Assembly (NCBI GenBank): GCA_029881855.1
Contig: JAOULU010000120.1
Location: 1-5,684, forward strand
Origin: Nitrosomonas sp.
GTDB lineage: Bacteria; Pseudomonadota; Gammaproteobacteria; Burkholderiales; Nitrosomonadaceae
Length of the DNA: 5,684 nt
Reading direction: 5' to 3'
Below, piece after piece: positions 1 to 5,098 of this stretch. The notes beneath the pieces were generated by a model. The model was not told the origin of the DNA. It ran no database searches and was given only the letters and a program-made list of their open reading frames with translations. How positions within the stretch are numbered: position 1 is the first letter of the stretch; the number at the start of each line of letters is the position of its first letter. A program made the translations under genes and the position numbers.

Positions 1-204
1 GTATCCCTGAGATTCTGGAACATAATGAATCATGTCCTGGACGATTTCTTCAGGTGCATCAAAGCCAAACGGCGATGGGTTGCCCAGGTTGAGTTTGAGG
101 ATCTTATGCCCCTCTTCTTCCAGTTTGCGTGCTTCGCGCAAAACAGGACCCCGGATGTCATAACAAACGTTATCTAATTTATGAGATTTACTAACTTTTT
201 TCAT
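1..204 (-). CDS. alaA: AlaA-like alanine aminotransferase (PLP fold type I), N-terminal part
   Basis: This is the first 68 codons of an aminotransferase; the gene runs off the left edge in an open frame. The ATG at 202-204 opens MKKVSKSHKLDNVCYDIRGP, followed by VLREARKLEEEGHKILKLNL and GNPSPFGFDAPEEI. From memory this is nearly residue-for-residue the N-terminus of E. coli AlaA (YfbQ), the glutamate-pyruvate aminotransferase that makes alanine from pyruvate and glutamate in the cytosol. The NxGNPxPFGFxAP block is the class I/II N-terminal substrate-side segment. The PLP lysine and the rest of the fold lie outside the window. The frame stays open upstream with a GTG at 211-213, but the ATG matches the family N-terminus. 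The ribosome site is weak (CAGG). A poor sigma-70-like pair (TAGACG, 17 bases, TATATA, about 237-265) is the only promoter candidate I see. The enzyme family is well supported; the exact substrate is inferred from AlaA. Confidence 0.88.
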   Translation of the reverse strand, partial: MKKVSKSHKLDNVCYDIRGPVLREARKLEEEGHKILKLNLGNPSPFGFDAPEEIVQDMIHYVPESQGY

Positions 205-378
205 GCCCTGCACTTCACTAACCAGTTTCTGGATAGTATATACCGAAATCAGGGTATGTCGTCTATCTGATTTAGCTAGCTCTATTTCTATGCTGTTCTG
301 CTCGATAATGGTTATATTGGGTATTATTTGCGCACATCTATTCGATAGACAAATCTACGCAATAGATTGGGGCAATAT
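205..378. other. Intergenic region between chemoreceptor and alaA-like gene
   Basis: This AT-rich gap of 174 bases holds no gene that I can support. It contains two small adjacent inverted repeats just after the chemoreceptor stop codon (listed separately), and several copies of the word TCTAT (near 262, 281 and 337). A weak possible promoter for the alaA-like gene lies at 237-265. I see no strong GC-rich terminator. Confidence 0.5.
337..368 (-). terminator. Tandem small hairpins after the chemoreceptor gene, possible weak terminator
   Basis: Two inverted repeats lie just after the stop codon at 379. The first is AATCTA, 5 bases, TAGATT (352-368); the second is TCTAT, 3 bases, ATAGA (337-349). 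Read on the minus strand they would form two hairpins in a row soon after the end of the message. The stems are short with almost no GC pairs, and no good U run follows, so intrinsic termination would be weak at best. They may only mark the 3' end of the transcript. Confidence 0.3.
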
Positions 379-1968
379 CTAGATCCTGAATTTTCCAAGC
401 GAAGCACCCATGTCTTTTACAACTGTTTCCAGTTCAACACTGGCTGCCGCAGTTTTTTCTGCTGAAGCAGCAGATTCGTATGACATATCATTGATGATAA
501 TTATGTTTCTATTGATCTCTTCAGAGACTCCACCCTGTTGTTTCGCAGCTGTTGCTATCTGGTTGTTCATAGTATTGATCTCAGAGATTAATTGCGCGAT
601 CCCGGCAAAAGTGTTGTCAGCCTCTTTCGCGTGCGCAACAACAATATGAGCCTGTTGACGACTTTGGCCCATGATATTTACAGCGTCGCGTGCCTGTTCC
701 TGTAGTTTGACAATAATATCGTTGATTTCACTGGTCGACTGTTGTGTTGCTGTTGCCAGGGTTCTTACCTCATCGGCAACAACTGCAAAGCCTCTACCGT
801 GTTCGCCGGCGCGTGCTGCCTCAATAGCGGCATTTAATGCGAGCAGGTTAGTTTGTTCAGCCACGCCTTTGATAACGTCAAGAACAGCTGTAATCGCGCC
901 ACTTTCCTCTTCAACTTTATGAATTGTTAAAGCCGTTTTTTCAAGTTTATGAGAAAGCTCCTCAATTTCGCTAATAGTTCGGGTGATAATATTAATGCCT
1001 GATTTTGCTTTATTTTCTGCTTCTTCTGAAACAAGTGCACTATTTTGAATGCTTTTAGCAACCTCCTGAACTGTGGTTGTCATTTCATTCATCGCTGTCG
1101 CAACCTGCTCTGTTTTACTATTCAGGTTATAAATATAATCATTTGTAGATGCTGACTCAGTATTAACGTGCTCTGACACATTAGATATTTTATTGGTTGC
1201 ATCTGTAATTTCTCCATGCATAGTTCTTAGCTTGTTGCTCATTATCTGAATTCCGTTTAACAGTTGGCCGACTTCATCACTTCGCTTTGTCTCAAACGTC
1301 GTAGAAATGTCACCCTGTTTTAGTTTTTCAGCGACTTTAGGCAAATCGGAAATAGCCCGCGCCATTATAATGAATAACAAACTGACGAAAAAAATGATAA
1401 AGATGGAGCCAATTAAAAGGATATTCCTTATTGTGATTGCATTTTGTTTTTGATCATTAACGACCAGTTCAGTACGATGCTCAACACCTGAAAGAAAGTT
1501 ATCAACAGACTCGATCATTTTTTCAGCAACAGTATCAAACTCACCCATAAATTTATTGCCTGCGGAATATCCACCATCTATATAGGCATGCGCCATTCTT
1601 TTTCCGGTATCATAATATGCATCAAATACTGGAATCGATGCTCGATACTCATCAGCACGTTTGGGATCTAACTCGCTTATTTCTTTAATCAGCAAACGAA
1701 ACTTCCTTGCATTTTTTTCTGCTTCTTCAAATCCTTCATTTAGGCCATCCTGACCACGCGTCGCGCTTATATCAGACAACCATTGTTGTACCTGCACCAC
1801 TGTGAGTTTAAGCTCATGAGCTCTATTCAAAATTGGTATTTCTTTATCTTTAATATTGACAGCATACCCAAGACTTTTGCTGTTATACGAAAGCATGACA
1901 ACTGCCATGAGTACTATAAATATACCCATCAGACTCACCAATAGAAAAAATTTCTTATAAATACTCAT
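379..1968 (-). CDS. Methyl-accepting chemotaxis protein, 4-helix-bundle sensor with HAMP
   Basis: This is an inner-membrane chemoreceptor of 529 residues that would signal through CheW and CheA to the flagellar motor. Visible parts in order: transmembrane helix 1 (about 8-28); a periplasmic helical sensor (about 30-178) with the motif [15 protein letters not shown] (57-71), which I recall from other four-helix-bundle MCPs; transmembrane helix 2 (about 181-203); a HAMP linker (about 204-255, with P210, GDIS and DEVG); and a long coiled-coil signalling domain. The conserved hairpin tip is [19 protein letters not shown] (371-389), followed by [15 protein letters not shown] (391-405). Glu/Gln pairs flanked by small residues, such as E287-Q288 and the region near 503-515, are candidate methylation sites. 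There is no C-terminal NWETF-like CheR tether. The start ATG at 1966-1968 follows a GAG eight bases upstream. A strong FliA promoter precedes the gene. The ligand cannot be read from the sequence. Confidence 0.95.
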   Translation of the reverse strand: MSIYKKFFLLVSLMGIFIVLMAVVMLSYNSKSLGYAVNIKDKEIPILNRAHELKLTVVQVQQWLSDISATRGQDGLNEGFEEAEKNARKFRLLIKEISELDPKRADEYRASIPVFDAYYDTGKRMAHAYIDGGYSAGNKFMGEFDTVAEKMIESVDNFLSGVEHRTELVVNDQKQNAITIRNILLIGSIFIIFFVSLLFIIMARAISDLPKVAEKLKQGDISTTFETKRSDEVGQLLNGIQIMSNKLRTMHGEITDATNKISNVSEHVNTESASTNDYIYNLNSKTEQVATAMNEMTTTVQEVAKSIQNSALVSEEAENKAKSGINIITRTISEIEELSHKLEKTALTIHKVEEESGAITAVLDVIKGVAEQTNLLALNAAIEAARAGEHGRGFAVVADEVRTLATATQQSTSEINDIIVKLQEQARDAVNIMGQSRQQAHIVVAHAKEADNTFAGIAQLISEINTMNNQIATAAKQQGGVSEEINRNIIIINDMSYESAASAEKTAAASVELETVVKDMGASLGKFRI

Positions 1969-2007
1969 GGAGATTACTCAACAATTAGACACAAAACTGG
2001 AATATTA

Positions 2008-2034
2008 GTATCGGCTAATATTAGTGAAACTTAA
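2008..2034 (-). promoter_or_regulatory. Sigma-28 (FliA) flagellar promoter for the chemoreceptor gene
   Basis: Read on the minus strand, the -35 element is TTAAGTTT (2027-2034) and the -10 element is GCCGATAC (2008-2015), separated by exactly 11 bases. The enteric FliA consensus is TAAAGTTT-N11-GCCGATAA, so each element matches at 7 of 8 positions with ideal spacing. Transcription would start near 2001 and give a leader of about 33 bases before the ATG at 1968. This places the receptor in the late flagellar/chemotaxis regulon. The spacer contains a perfect 10-bp palindrome, CTAATATTAG (2015-2024), probably a chance AT-rich match. Confidence 0.87.
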
Positions 2035-2181
2035 TACAAATTGTGAGGTGATAATAAAAATTTAACAATTAGATAAAGGAGATTGTATATTATTGTTTTA
2101 ATGGACTATTTATTGCTTTTAAAGATATTTAGGGGTCGTTTTTGAAAAAAATTAGGCTTTTTTATCTGTTTTATATAGCTT
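2035..2181. other. AT-rich intergenic region between ANTAR gene and chemoreceptor promoter
   Basis: This very AT-rich stretch lies upstream of the FliA promoter and downstream of the ANTAR gene. Apart from the A/T-rich inverted repeat near 2145-2163, I see no gene, RNA or clear operator in it. Confidence 0.4.
2145..2163 (-). terminator. A6/T6 inverted repeat after the ANTAR gene, possible weak terminator
   Basis: On the minus strand the sequence is AAAAAAGCCTAATTTTTTT, beginning 18 bases beyond the ANTAR stop codon. Six A's can pair with six U's around a six-base loop, and the downstream arm doubles as a U tract. The stem has no GC pairs, so this is a marginal intrinsic terminator. Its position directly after the coding region is the main support. 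Confidence 0.35.
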
Positions 2182-2766
2182 TTAGCCAAGTAGCTCTGAA
2201 ACTTCAATGACACTTTTCGCAACGGTAACAATTTTCTCATTTCGATCCATCGCCAGTTTTCGTAATGCCTTATACGCATCATCTTCACTACAACTTCTCT
2301 GCTTCATGATAATGCCTTTTGCCTTATCGATTACTTTTCTATCAGCAAGATCTGATTTCGTTTTTGTCAGTTCTTCTTTTAAGGCCTGAAACTCTCGAAA
2401 CCGAGCAATGGCAACATCCATGATTGGCTTTATTCGGCTTTCGCTGAGCCCATCAACAATACATGCGCTTACACCCGCCTTAACGGATCGCGATATGGTT
2501 TCGCTGTCACTTCTTTCTGTAAACATCACAACTGGTTTTGGCATTAGCTGATTAAGCTTCTGGATACTTTCAAGGATGTACTCATCGGGGGATTCCATGG
2601 AATAAATAATCACATCCGCATCTATTTTATCCAGAATAAGGGAGATATCCTCTTCAGTAGTGACGCGACCAACCACACCATAGCCATTATCCAGCAATGC
2701 ACGCTCAACCACGGCAGAGCGTCCACTATCCTCATCGACCAGAAGAACTTTTATATTATTTTTCAT
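2182..2766 (-). CDS. NasT-like response regulator with ANTAR RNA-binding domain (antiterminator)
   Basis: From the ATG at 2764-2766 this is a cytoplasmic protein of 194 residues, the usual NasT size. Residues 4-120 form a receiver-like domain, beginning KVLLVDED (6-13) and ending SRIKPIMDVAIARF (110-123). A coiled coil follows (about 125-142), then an ANTAR domain (about 143-194) with RKVIDKAKGIIMKQR, DDAYKALRKLAMDR and the C-terminal SELLG typical of NasT. ANTAR proteins bind paired hairpins in leader RNA and prevent termination; NasT does this for nitrate-assimilation operons and is held inactive by NasS. Oddly, S56 (in YSMESP) occupies the place where NasT proteins I recall have Asp (IDTESP), so phosphorylation there is not possible. 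No nasS or nitrate gene is beside it. The frame is open further upstream to a TTG at 2844 and an ATG at 2793, but the sigma-54 start site near 2794 and the receiver's natural N-terminus favour 2766. The ribosome site is weak. Confidence 0.9.
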   Translation of the reverse strand: MKNNIKVLLVDEDSGRSAVVERALLDNGYGVVGRVTTEEDISLILDKIDADVIIYSMESPDEYILESIQKLNQLMPKPVVMFTERSDSETISRSVKAGVSACIVDGLSESRIKPIMDVAIARFREFQALKEELTKTKSDLADRKVIDKAKGIIMKQRSCSEDDAYKALRKLAMDRNEKIVTVAKSVIEVSELLG

Positions 2767-2804
2767 TTTAATTACTGCAGCTCGTTTTATCATGTCTATA
2801 ACAG

Positions 2805-2821
2805 AGCAAGAACAATGCCAA
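2805..2821 (-). promoter_or_regulatory. Sigma-54 (RpoN) -24/-12 promoter for the ANTAR gene
   Basis: The minus strand reads TTGGCATTGTTCTTGCT. This matches the sigma-54 consensus TTGGCAC-N5-TTGCT at nearly every fixed base, with GG (2818-2819) and GC (2806-2807) separated by exactly the required 12-bp register. Transcription would start near 2794, leaving a leader of about 28 bases before the ATG at 2766. The promoter overlaps the upstream part of the open frame, so starts at 2844 or 2793 would not be usable from it. Sigma-54 promoters need an enhancer-binding activator, and NtrC-like sites lie at the right distance. Confidence 0.78.
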
Positions 2822-2881
2822 TATAAAATGTTAATTAATTTCAATCAGATACAAGCAAAAGAATAATATATTCATCTAACG

Positions 2882-2898
2882 TGCACTTTTAATGAGCT
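2882..2898. promoter_or_regulatory. Proximal NtrC-like enhancer half-site, imperfect
   Basis: The plus strand reads TGCACTTTTAATGAGCT. The left half TGCACT is a full NtrC half-site, while the right half matches GGTGCA at only 3 of 6 positions. Its centre (2890) is near -96 relative to the predicted sigma-54 start and exactly 32 bp from the stronger distal site. That is the three-turn spacing I recall for the two NtrC sites upstream of E. coli glnA. The spacing raises confidence in an otherwise weak match. Confidence 0.5.
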
Positions 2899-2913
2899 GT
2901 TCGTTAAAGCACA

Positions 2914-2930
2914 TGCACTAATATGGTTCA
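2914..2930. promoter_or_regulatory. Distal NtrC enhancer site
   Basis: The plus strand reads TGCACTAATATGGTTCA. Against the NtrC consensus TGCACY-N5-GGTGCA, only one of the twelve fixed positions differs (T for G in the right half). Its centre (2922) lies about 128 bp upstream of the predicted sigma-54 start, within the usual range for NtrC enhancers. Together with the -24/-12 promoter it indicates activation of the ANTAR gene by phosphorylated NtrC under nitrogen limitation. Confidence 0.76.
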
Positions 2931-2991
2931 GTGATATTTAGTGGGAAATGGAATGACAGGAATAGCGGACGATTAGGTCTGTTTATCACGA

Positions 2992-3486
2992 TTACCAATC
3001 TAACTGTAATATGCCCTTCTCAATCGCTTTTTCAATTTCTTCAGCAAAAAGTCCTTCCGTGCCGACACCGATTAATTTTTCAGCGACTTGTTGACCGTCG
3101 CCATTGAGAAACACCAGGGTGGGAGTGACCGATGCCCCATATTTTGCTGGAAAATCTTCTGCCGAAATTCGTTTACCGCCAAAGTCTTTCAGGCTGCCAT
3201 AACTATCAATCATGACCTTACGAATAATGACTTTCTCTCTGGCGGCTTTGTTTCGCTGTAATGGAAGCAAGTAACTGTGTTCCATGAGTTCACAAAAAGG
3301 GCAGTCCTCCGCAGAAAACATGATCAAGATAACAAGCGATCTTTCATTGGCCTGCTCACCCAGTGACTCTAGATCAGTCACAGTCTGAAGTTTTTCTACT
3401 TTTTCTGATACGGCGTTGCCAGAAAAGGAAGCCAGTAGTAATCCGAATAATATGCCAATACCGTAAAAGTAACACCGGAACATCAT
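2992..3486 (-). CDS. Exported thioredoxin-fold protein with CPFC active site (SoxW-like)
   Basis: This protein of up to 164 residues has an N-terminal signal peptide: R4, a hydrophobic core about 7-21, and a likely cleavage after SGNA at residue 25. The mature part would lie in the periplasm. It has a thioredoxin fold: a strand LVILIMFSAEDCPFC (51-65) ending in the redox pair C62 and C65, a following helix EHSYLLPLQ, and the cis-proline loop VTPTLVFLNGDG (120-131, P122). The architecture fits the SoxW/thioredoxin-like periplasmic family, which moves electrons to or from disulfides in exported partners. No sox, ccm or dsb gene is adjacent, so the partner is unknown. Two ATGs occur in tandem (3486 and 3483). 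The AGG ribosome site is 4 bases from the first and 7 from the second, so the second may be the real start, giving 163 residues. A promoter and dyad lie just upstream. Confidence 0.87.
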   Translation of the reverse strand: MMFRCYFYGIGILFGLLLASFSGNAVSEKVEKLQTVTDLESLGEQANERSLVILIMFSAEDCPFCELMEHSYLLPLQRNKAAREKVIIRKVMIDSYGSLKDFGGKRISAEDFPAKYGASVTPTLVFLNGDGQQVAEKLIGVGTEGLFAEEIEKAIEKGILQLDW

Positions 3487-3512
3487 AAAACCTGATAATC
3501 GAACATCTTGGT

Positions 3513-3541
3513 ATTATAACTGAATACTCTGGTAGTGGTAA
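3513..3541 (-). promoter_or_regulatory. Sigma-70-type promoter for the thioredoxin-like gene
   Basis: The minus strand has a perfect -10 hexamer TATAAT (3513-3518) and a partial -35 hexamer TTACCA (3536-3541, 4 of 6) separated by 17 bases. The start would fall near 3505, about 20 bases before the tandem ATGs and just upstream of the AGG ribosome site. It would let the gene be expressed independently of the hypothetical gene upstream. Confidence 0.62.
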
Positions 3542-3544
3542 AAG

Positions 3545-3556
3545 GTGCATTTGCAC
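3545..3556. repeat. Perfect 12-bp dyad GTGCA-TT-TGCAC at the thioredoxin-like promoter
   Basis: GTGCATTTGCAC is a perfect inverted repeat lying immediately upstream of the -35 hexamer, at about -40 to -51. That is a usual place for an activator or repressor. The half-site word resembles the TGCAC of NtrC sites, but the arms are inverted and too close for an NtrC site. The cognate regulator is unknown. Confidence 0.45.
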
Positions 3557-3589
3557 ATTTTTGAATGGAAATAGATAGGCGTTTGGTTT

Positions 3590-4948
3590 TTATTTTCCTG
3601 GCTTATAGAGATGCAACGCATCTAATCGTGCATTTATAATGGCAAGGTGTTTTTTATAATATTTAGATTCAATTCCTCCTAGTGACTCGAAAGAATGCTG
3701 GGAAATTCTTTCAGGAAGTGATTCTATCGACGGAAAAAAAGTCTCTTGTTGATTTAATATGGCCGCCTGTTTTTGAAGATATACCGCACCTTTGGAATTC
3801 AAGGCTAGTTCAGCGAAACGAATACCAGAGAGATCGGCAGCCAAATCCGCAAAACTAAACCCAGAACCCCCAGCCTGTGAGTCGAGCATTTCTTTAAATT
3901 CACCTATTGCAAAACTCACGCCGCTATCAGTGATCACTTTAAGTACGGCAGAATAAATAAAATGCAACCTGAGATCTGTGCGATTTGCTAATACAATCTT
4001 TTTACCATAAGGCTGGCATCTAAGTTGCGTTTCTTTATCCACCGCACCAACAACTGAATTAAAATTAGTAGAACCAAGAAATATGGCTAACGCAAGCAGA
4101 CCGGCTTTATTTTCATCCACCGGGTTTTTTCCAGTCAGGCTGCGCTTTTCTGCAAAAGAATAGGTAACGCTTAAATAACGGCCCAATGAAATTTTATTTT
4201 CGCTCCTTGCAGCAATCTGACCGTGATAATCGCACAGACGCAAGTAATATAGTTTGACGACTATTGGATCACTCAATAACGCAAGCTCATCTCGCACATG
4301 TTTAACCCGCCCCTTGGCGTCATCAACAATATGCCTAAGATCGTGGATAACATGATAACTAACATTCAACTGCGAGTTAGAAACCGTAACAGATTCAATT
4401 GATTTAACCAATCTGGTTCCCGTTGCATTTCCACTAAGAAATCTATTCATCATAAATTCAGCCATAGAAATAGCCAGATCACCTGACAGAGCTATATTGC
4501 CTATGGATATCTCTTGAATATCTAGCCCATTATCAGAAGGGATAATCGTTGTTGTCAGATTCACATAACTACCAAATGGTGTGCTTGGTAATTTAAATGT
4601 AAATGCTCCTTTGATACCATATTGAGTCACATTTACGCGACCTTTAAGTCTTTTAATGCCGCGCATACCCAATGCAATAATGCCATTAATTTCATTTTCT
4701 GATAAGGTCAACTTGGATCTTTGTTCTGAATATACAGAATCATTTAATTCTCGACGAAGTTGCAGCGCAATATTTTTTGCTTTAATGGCGCTGTCAATGT
4801 CGACATGTTCAGTTTTAACGACAAGTGGATATGAATCAATTGTATTAAAAAGAACTACCAGAGGAATGACGACAAAAAGCAATATTGCTATCAAAAGCCC
4901 CCACATGAGGATCTTACTTCTGCGGTGCCTATAGTGAGTTTCTAACAT
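3590..4948 (-). CDS. Membrane-anchored hypothetical protein with YfiM/VanZ-like C-terminal motif
   Basis: I do not recognise a named family for this protein of 452 residues. It begins with a basic stretch (RHRRSK, 7-12) and one transmembrane helix (about 13-35), so the rest probably sits in the periplasm. Residues 79-96 (KLTLSENEINGIIALGMR), followed by alternating strands up to about 200, look like a beta-rich domain; the LTLSENEINGII lead-in resembles the start of some YpmS/DUF2140-type domains. The C-terminal part carries LRLHFIYSAVLKVITDSG, then GEFKEMLDSQAGGSGFSF and ADLAADLSGIRFAEL (about 326-381). The spacing of H329, E350/E353, D356, D368 and G375 recalls YfiM (DUF2279) and, more distantly, VanZ-like proteins. 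Single cysteines at 239 and 311 could form a disulfide. The start ATG at 4946-4948 has no clear ribosome site; M15 (4906) would cut into the membrane segment's basic lead. It diverges from the PLP-enzyme gene. A cell-envelope role is inferred only. Confidence 0.82.
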   Translation of the reverse strand: MLETHYRHRRSKILMWGLLIAILLFVVIPLVVLFNTIDSYPLVVKTEHVDIDSAIKAKNIALQLRRELNDSVYSEQRSKLTLSENEINGIIALGMRGIKRLKGRVNVTQYGIKGAFTFKLPSTPFGSYVNLTTTIIPSDNGLDIQEISIGNIALSGDLAISMAEFMMNRFLSGNATGTRLVKSIESVTVSNSQLNVSYHVIHDLRHIVDDAKGRVKHVRDELALLSDPIVVKLYYLRLCDYHGQIAARSENKISLGRYLSVTYSFAEKRSLTGKNPVDENKAGLLALAIFLGSTNFNSVVGAVDKETQLRCQPYGKKIVLANRTDLRLHFIYSAVLKVITDSGVSFAIGEFKEMLDSQAGGSGFSFADLAADLSGIRFAELALNSKGAVYLQKQAAILNQQETFFPSIESLPERISQHSFESLGGIESKYYKKHLAIINARLDALHLYKPGK

Positions 4949-4999
4949 GTGCTAAATTCTAATACAATCCACAATAAAAACCATCAGCAATCCTCCACT

Positions 5000-5013
5000 T
5001 GGCATGATTGCCA
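5000..5013. repeat. Dyad TGGCA-tgat-TGCCA in the divergent intergenic region
   Basis: TGGCATGATTGCCA is a perfect 5-bp inverted repeat with a 4-base spacer in the 150-base gap between two divergent genes. The left arm forms part of TTGGCA (4999-5004), which could be a -35 hexamer for the plus-strand gene paired with a weak GATATT -10 (5023-5028, 18-base spacer). A regulator bound here could control that promoter. It could be an operator or a chance dyad. It is not a sigma-54 promoter, because GG and GC are only 9 bp apart in register. Confidence 0.38.
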
Positions 5014-5098
5014 GGTATGAGAGATATTATTTCTTAAGGTTCCATCAATAACTTATTTGTGGTTCAATGCACTGATTCAACAGCAGAAAAACAAACCC

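Larger units (their letters stand above)
2767..2991. other. Regulatory intergenic region upstream of the ANTAR gene
   Basis: These 225 bases hold the sigma-54 promoter and both NtrC-like sites described separately. The two sites also form part of a larger imperfect dyad (CTTTTAA at 2886-2892 against TTAAAG at 2904-2909), which could fold if read from the thioredoxin-like gene. No U run follows it, so I do not call it a terminator. No clear terminator is visible after the thioredoxin-like stop at 2992. Confidence 0.55.

Noticed and set aside
337..368. Tandem hairpins as an ANTAR target RNA
   Set aside because: ANTAR targets have two hairpins with six-base loops carrying A at position 1 and G at position 4. 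These loops are 5 and 3 bases long and lack that pattern.
410..922. Two plus-strand open frames (410-649 and 671-922)
   Set aside because: Both are antisense to the well-supported chemoreceptor signalling domain. They have low-complexity Ser/Ala/Leu-rich translations and match no family, so they are shadows of the real gene.
2106..2288. Minus-strand open frame of 60 codons overlapping the ANTAR 3' end
   Set aside because: It is in another frame across conserved ANTAR coding sequence, and its translation is Lys/Arg/Phe-rich with no recognisable motif.
2207..2389. Plus-strand open frame antisense to the ANTAR domain
   Set aside because: It lies wholly within the conserved ANTAR gene on the opposite strand and has no motif of its own.
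3374..3556. Minus-strand open frame overlapping the thioredoxin-like start
   Set aside because: It crosses the promoter and signal-peptide region in a different frame and has no family match.
3540..3562. NtrC site upstream of the thioredoxin-like gene
   Set aside because: Only one TGCAC half-site fits in either orientation. The 17-bp arrangement with GGTGCA is absent, and the adjacent promoter is of the sigma-70 type.
4656..4934. Plus-strand open frame of 92 codons
   Set aside because: It is antisense to the N-terminal half of the hypothetical membrane protein, with a composition typical of a shadow frame.
4999..5013. TTGGCATGATTGCC as a sigma-54 promoter for the plus-strand gene
   Set aside because: The GG and GC elements are 9 bp apart in register instead of the required 12.
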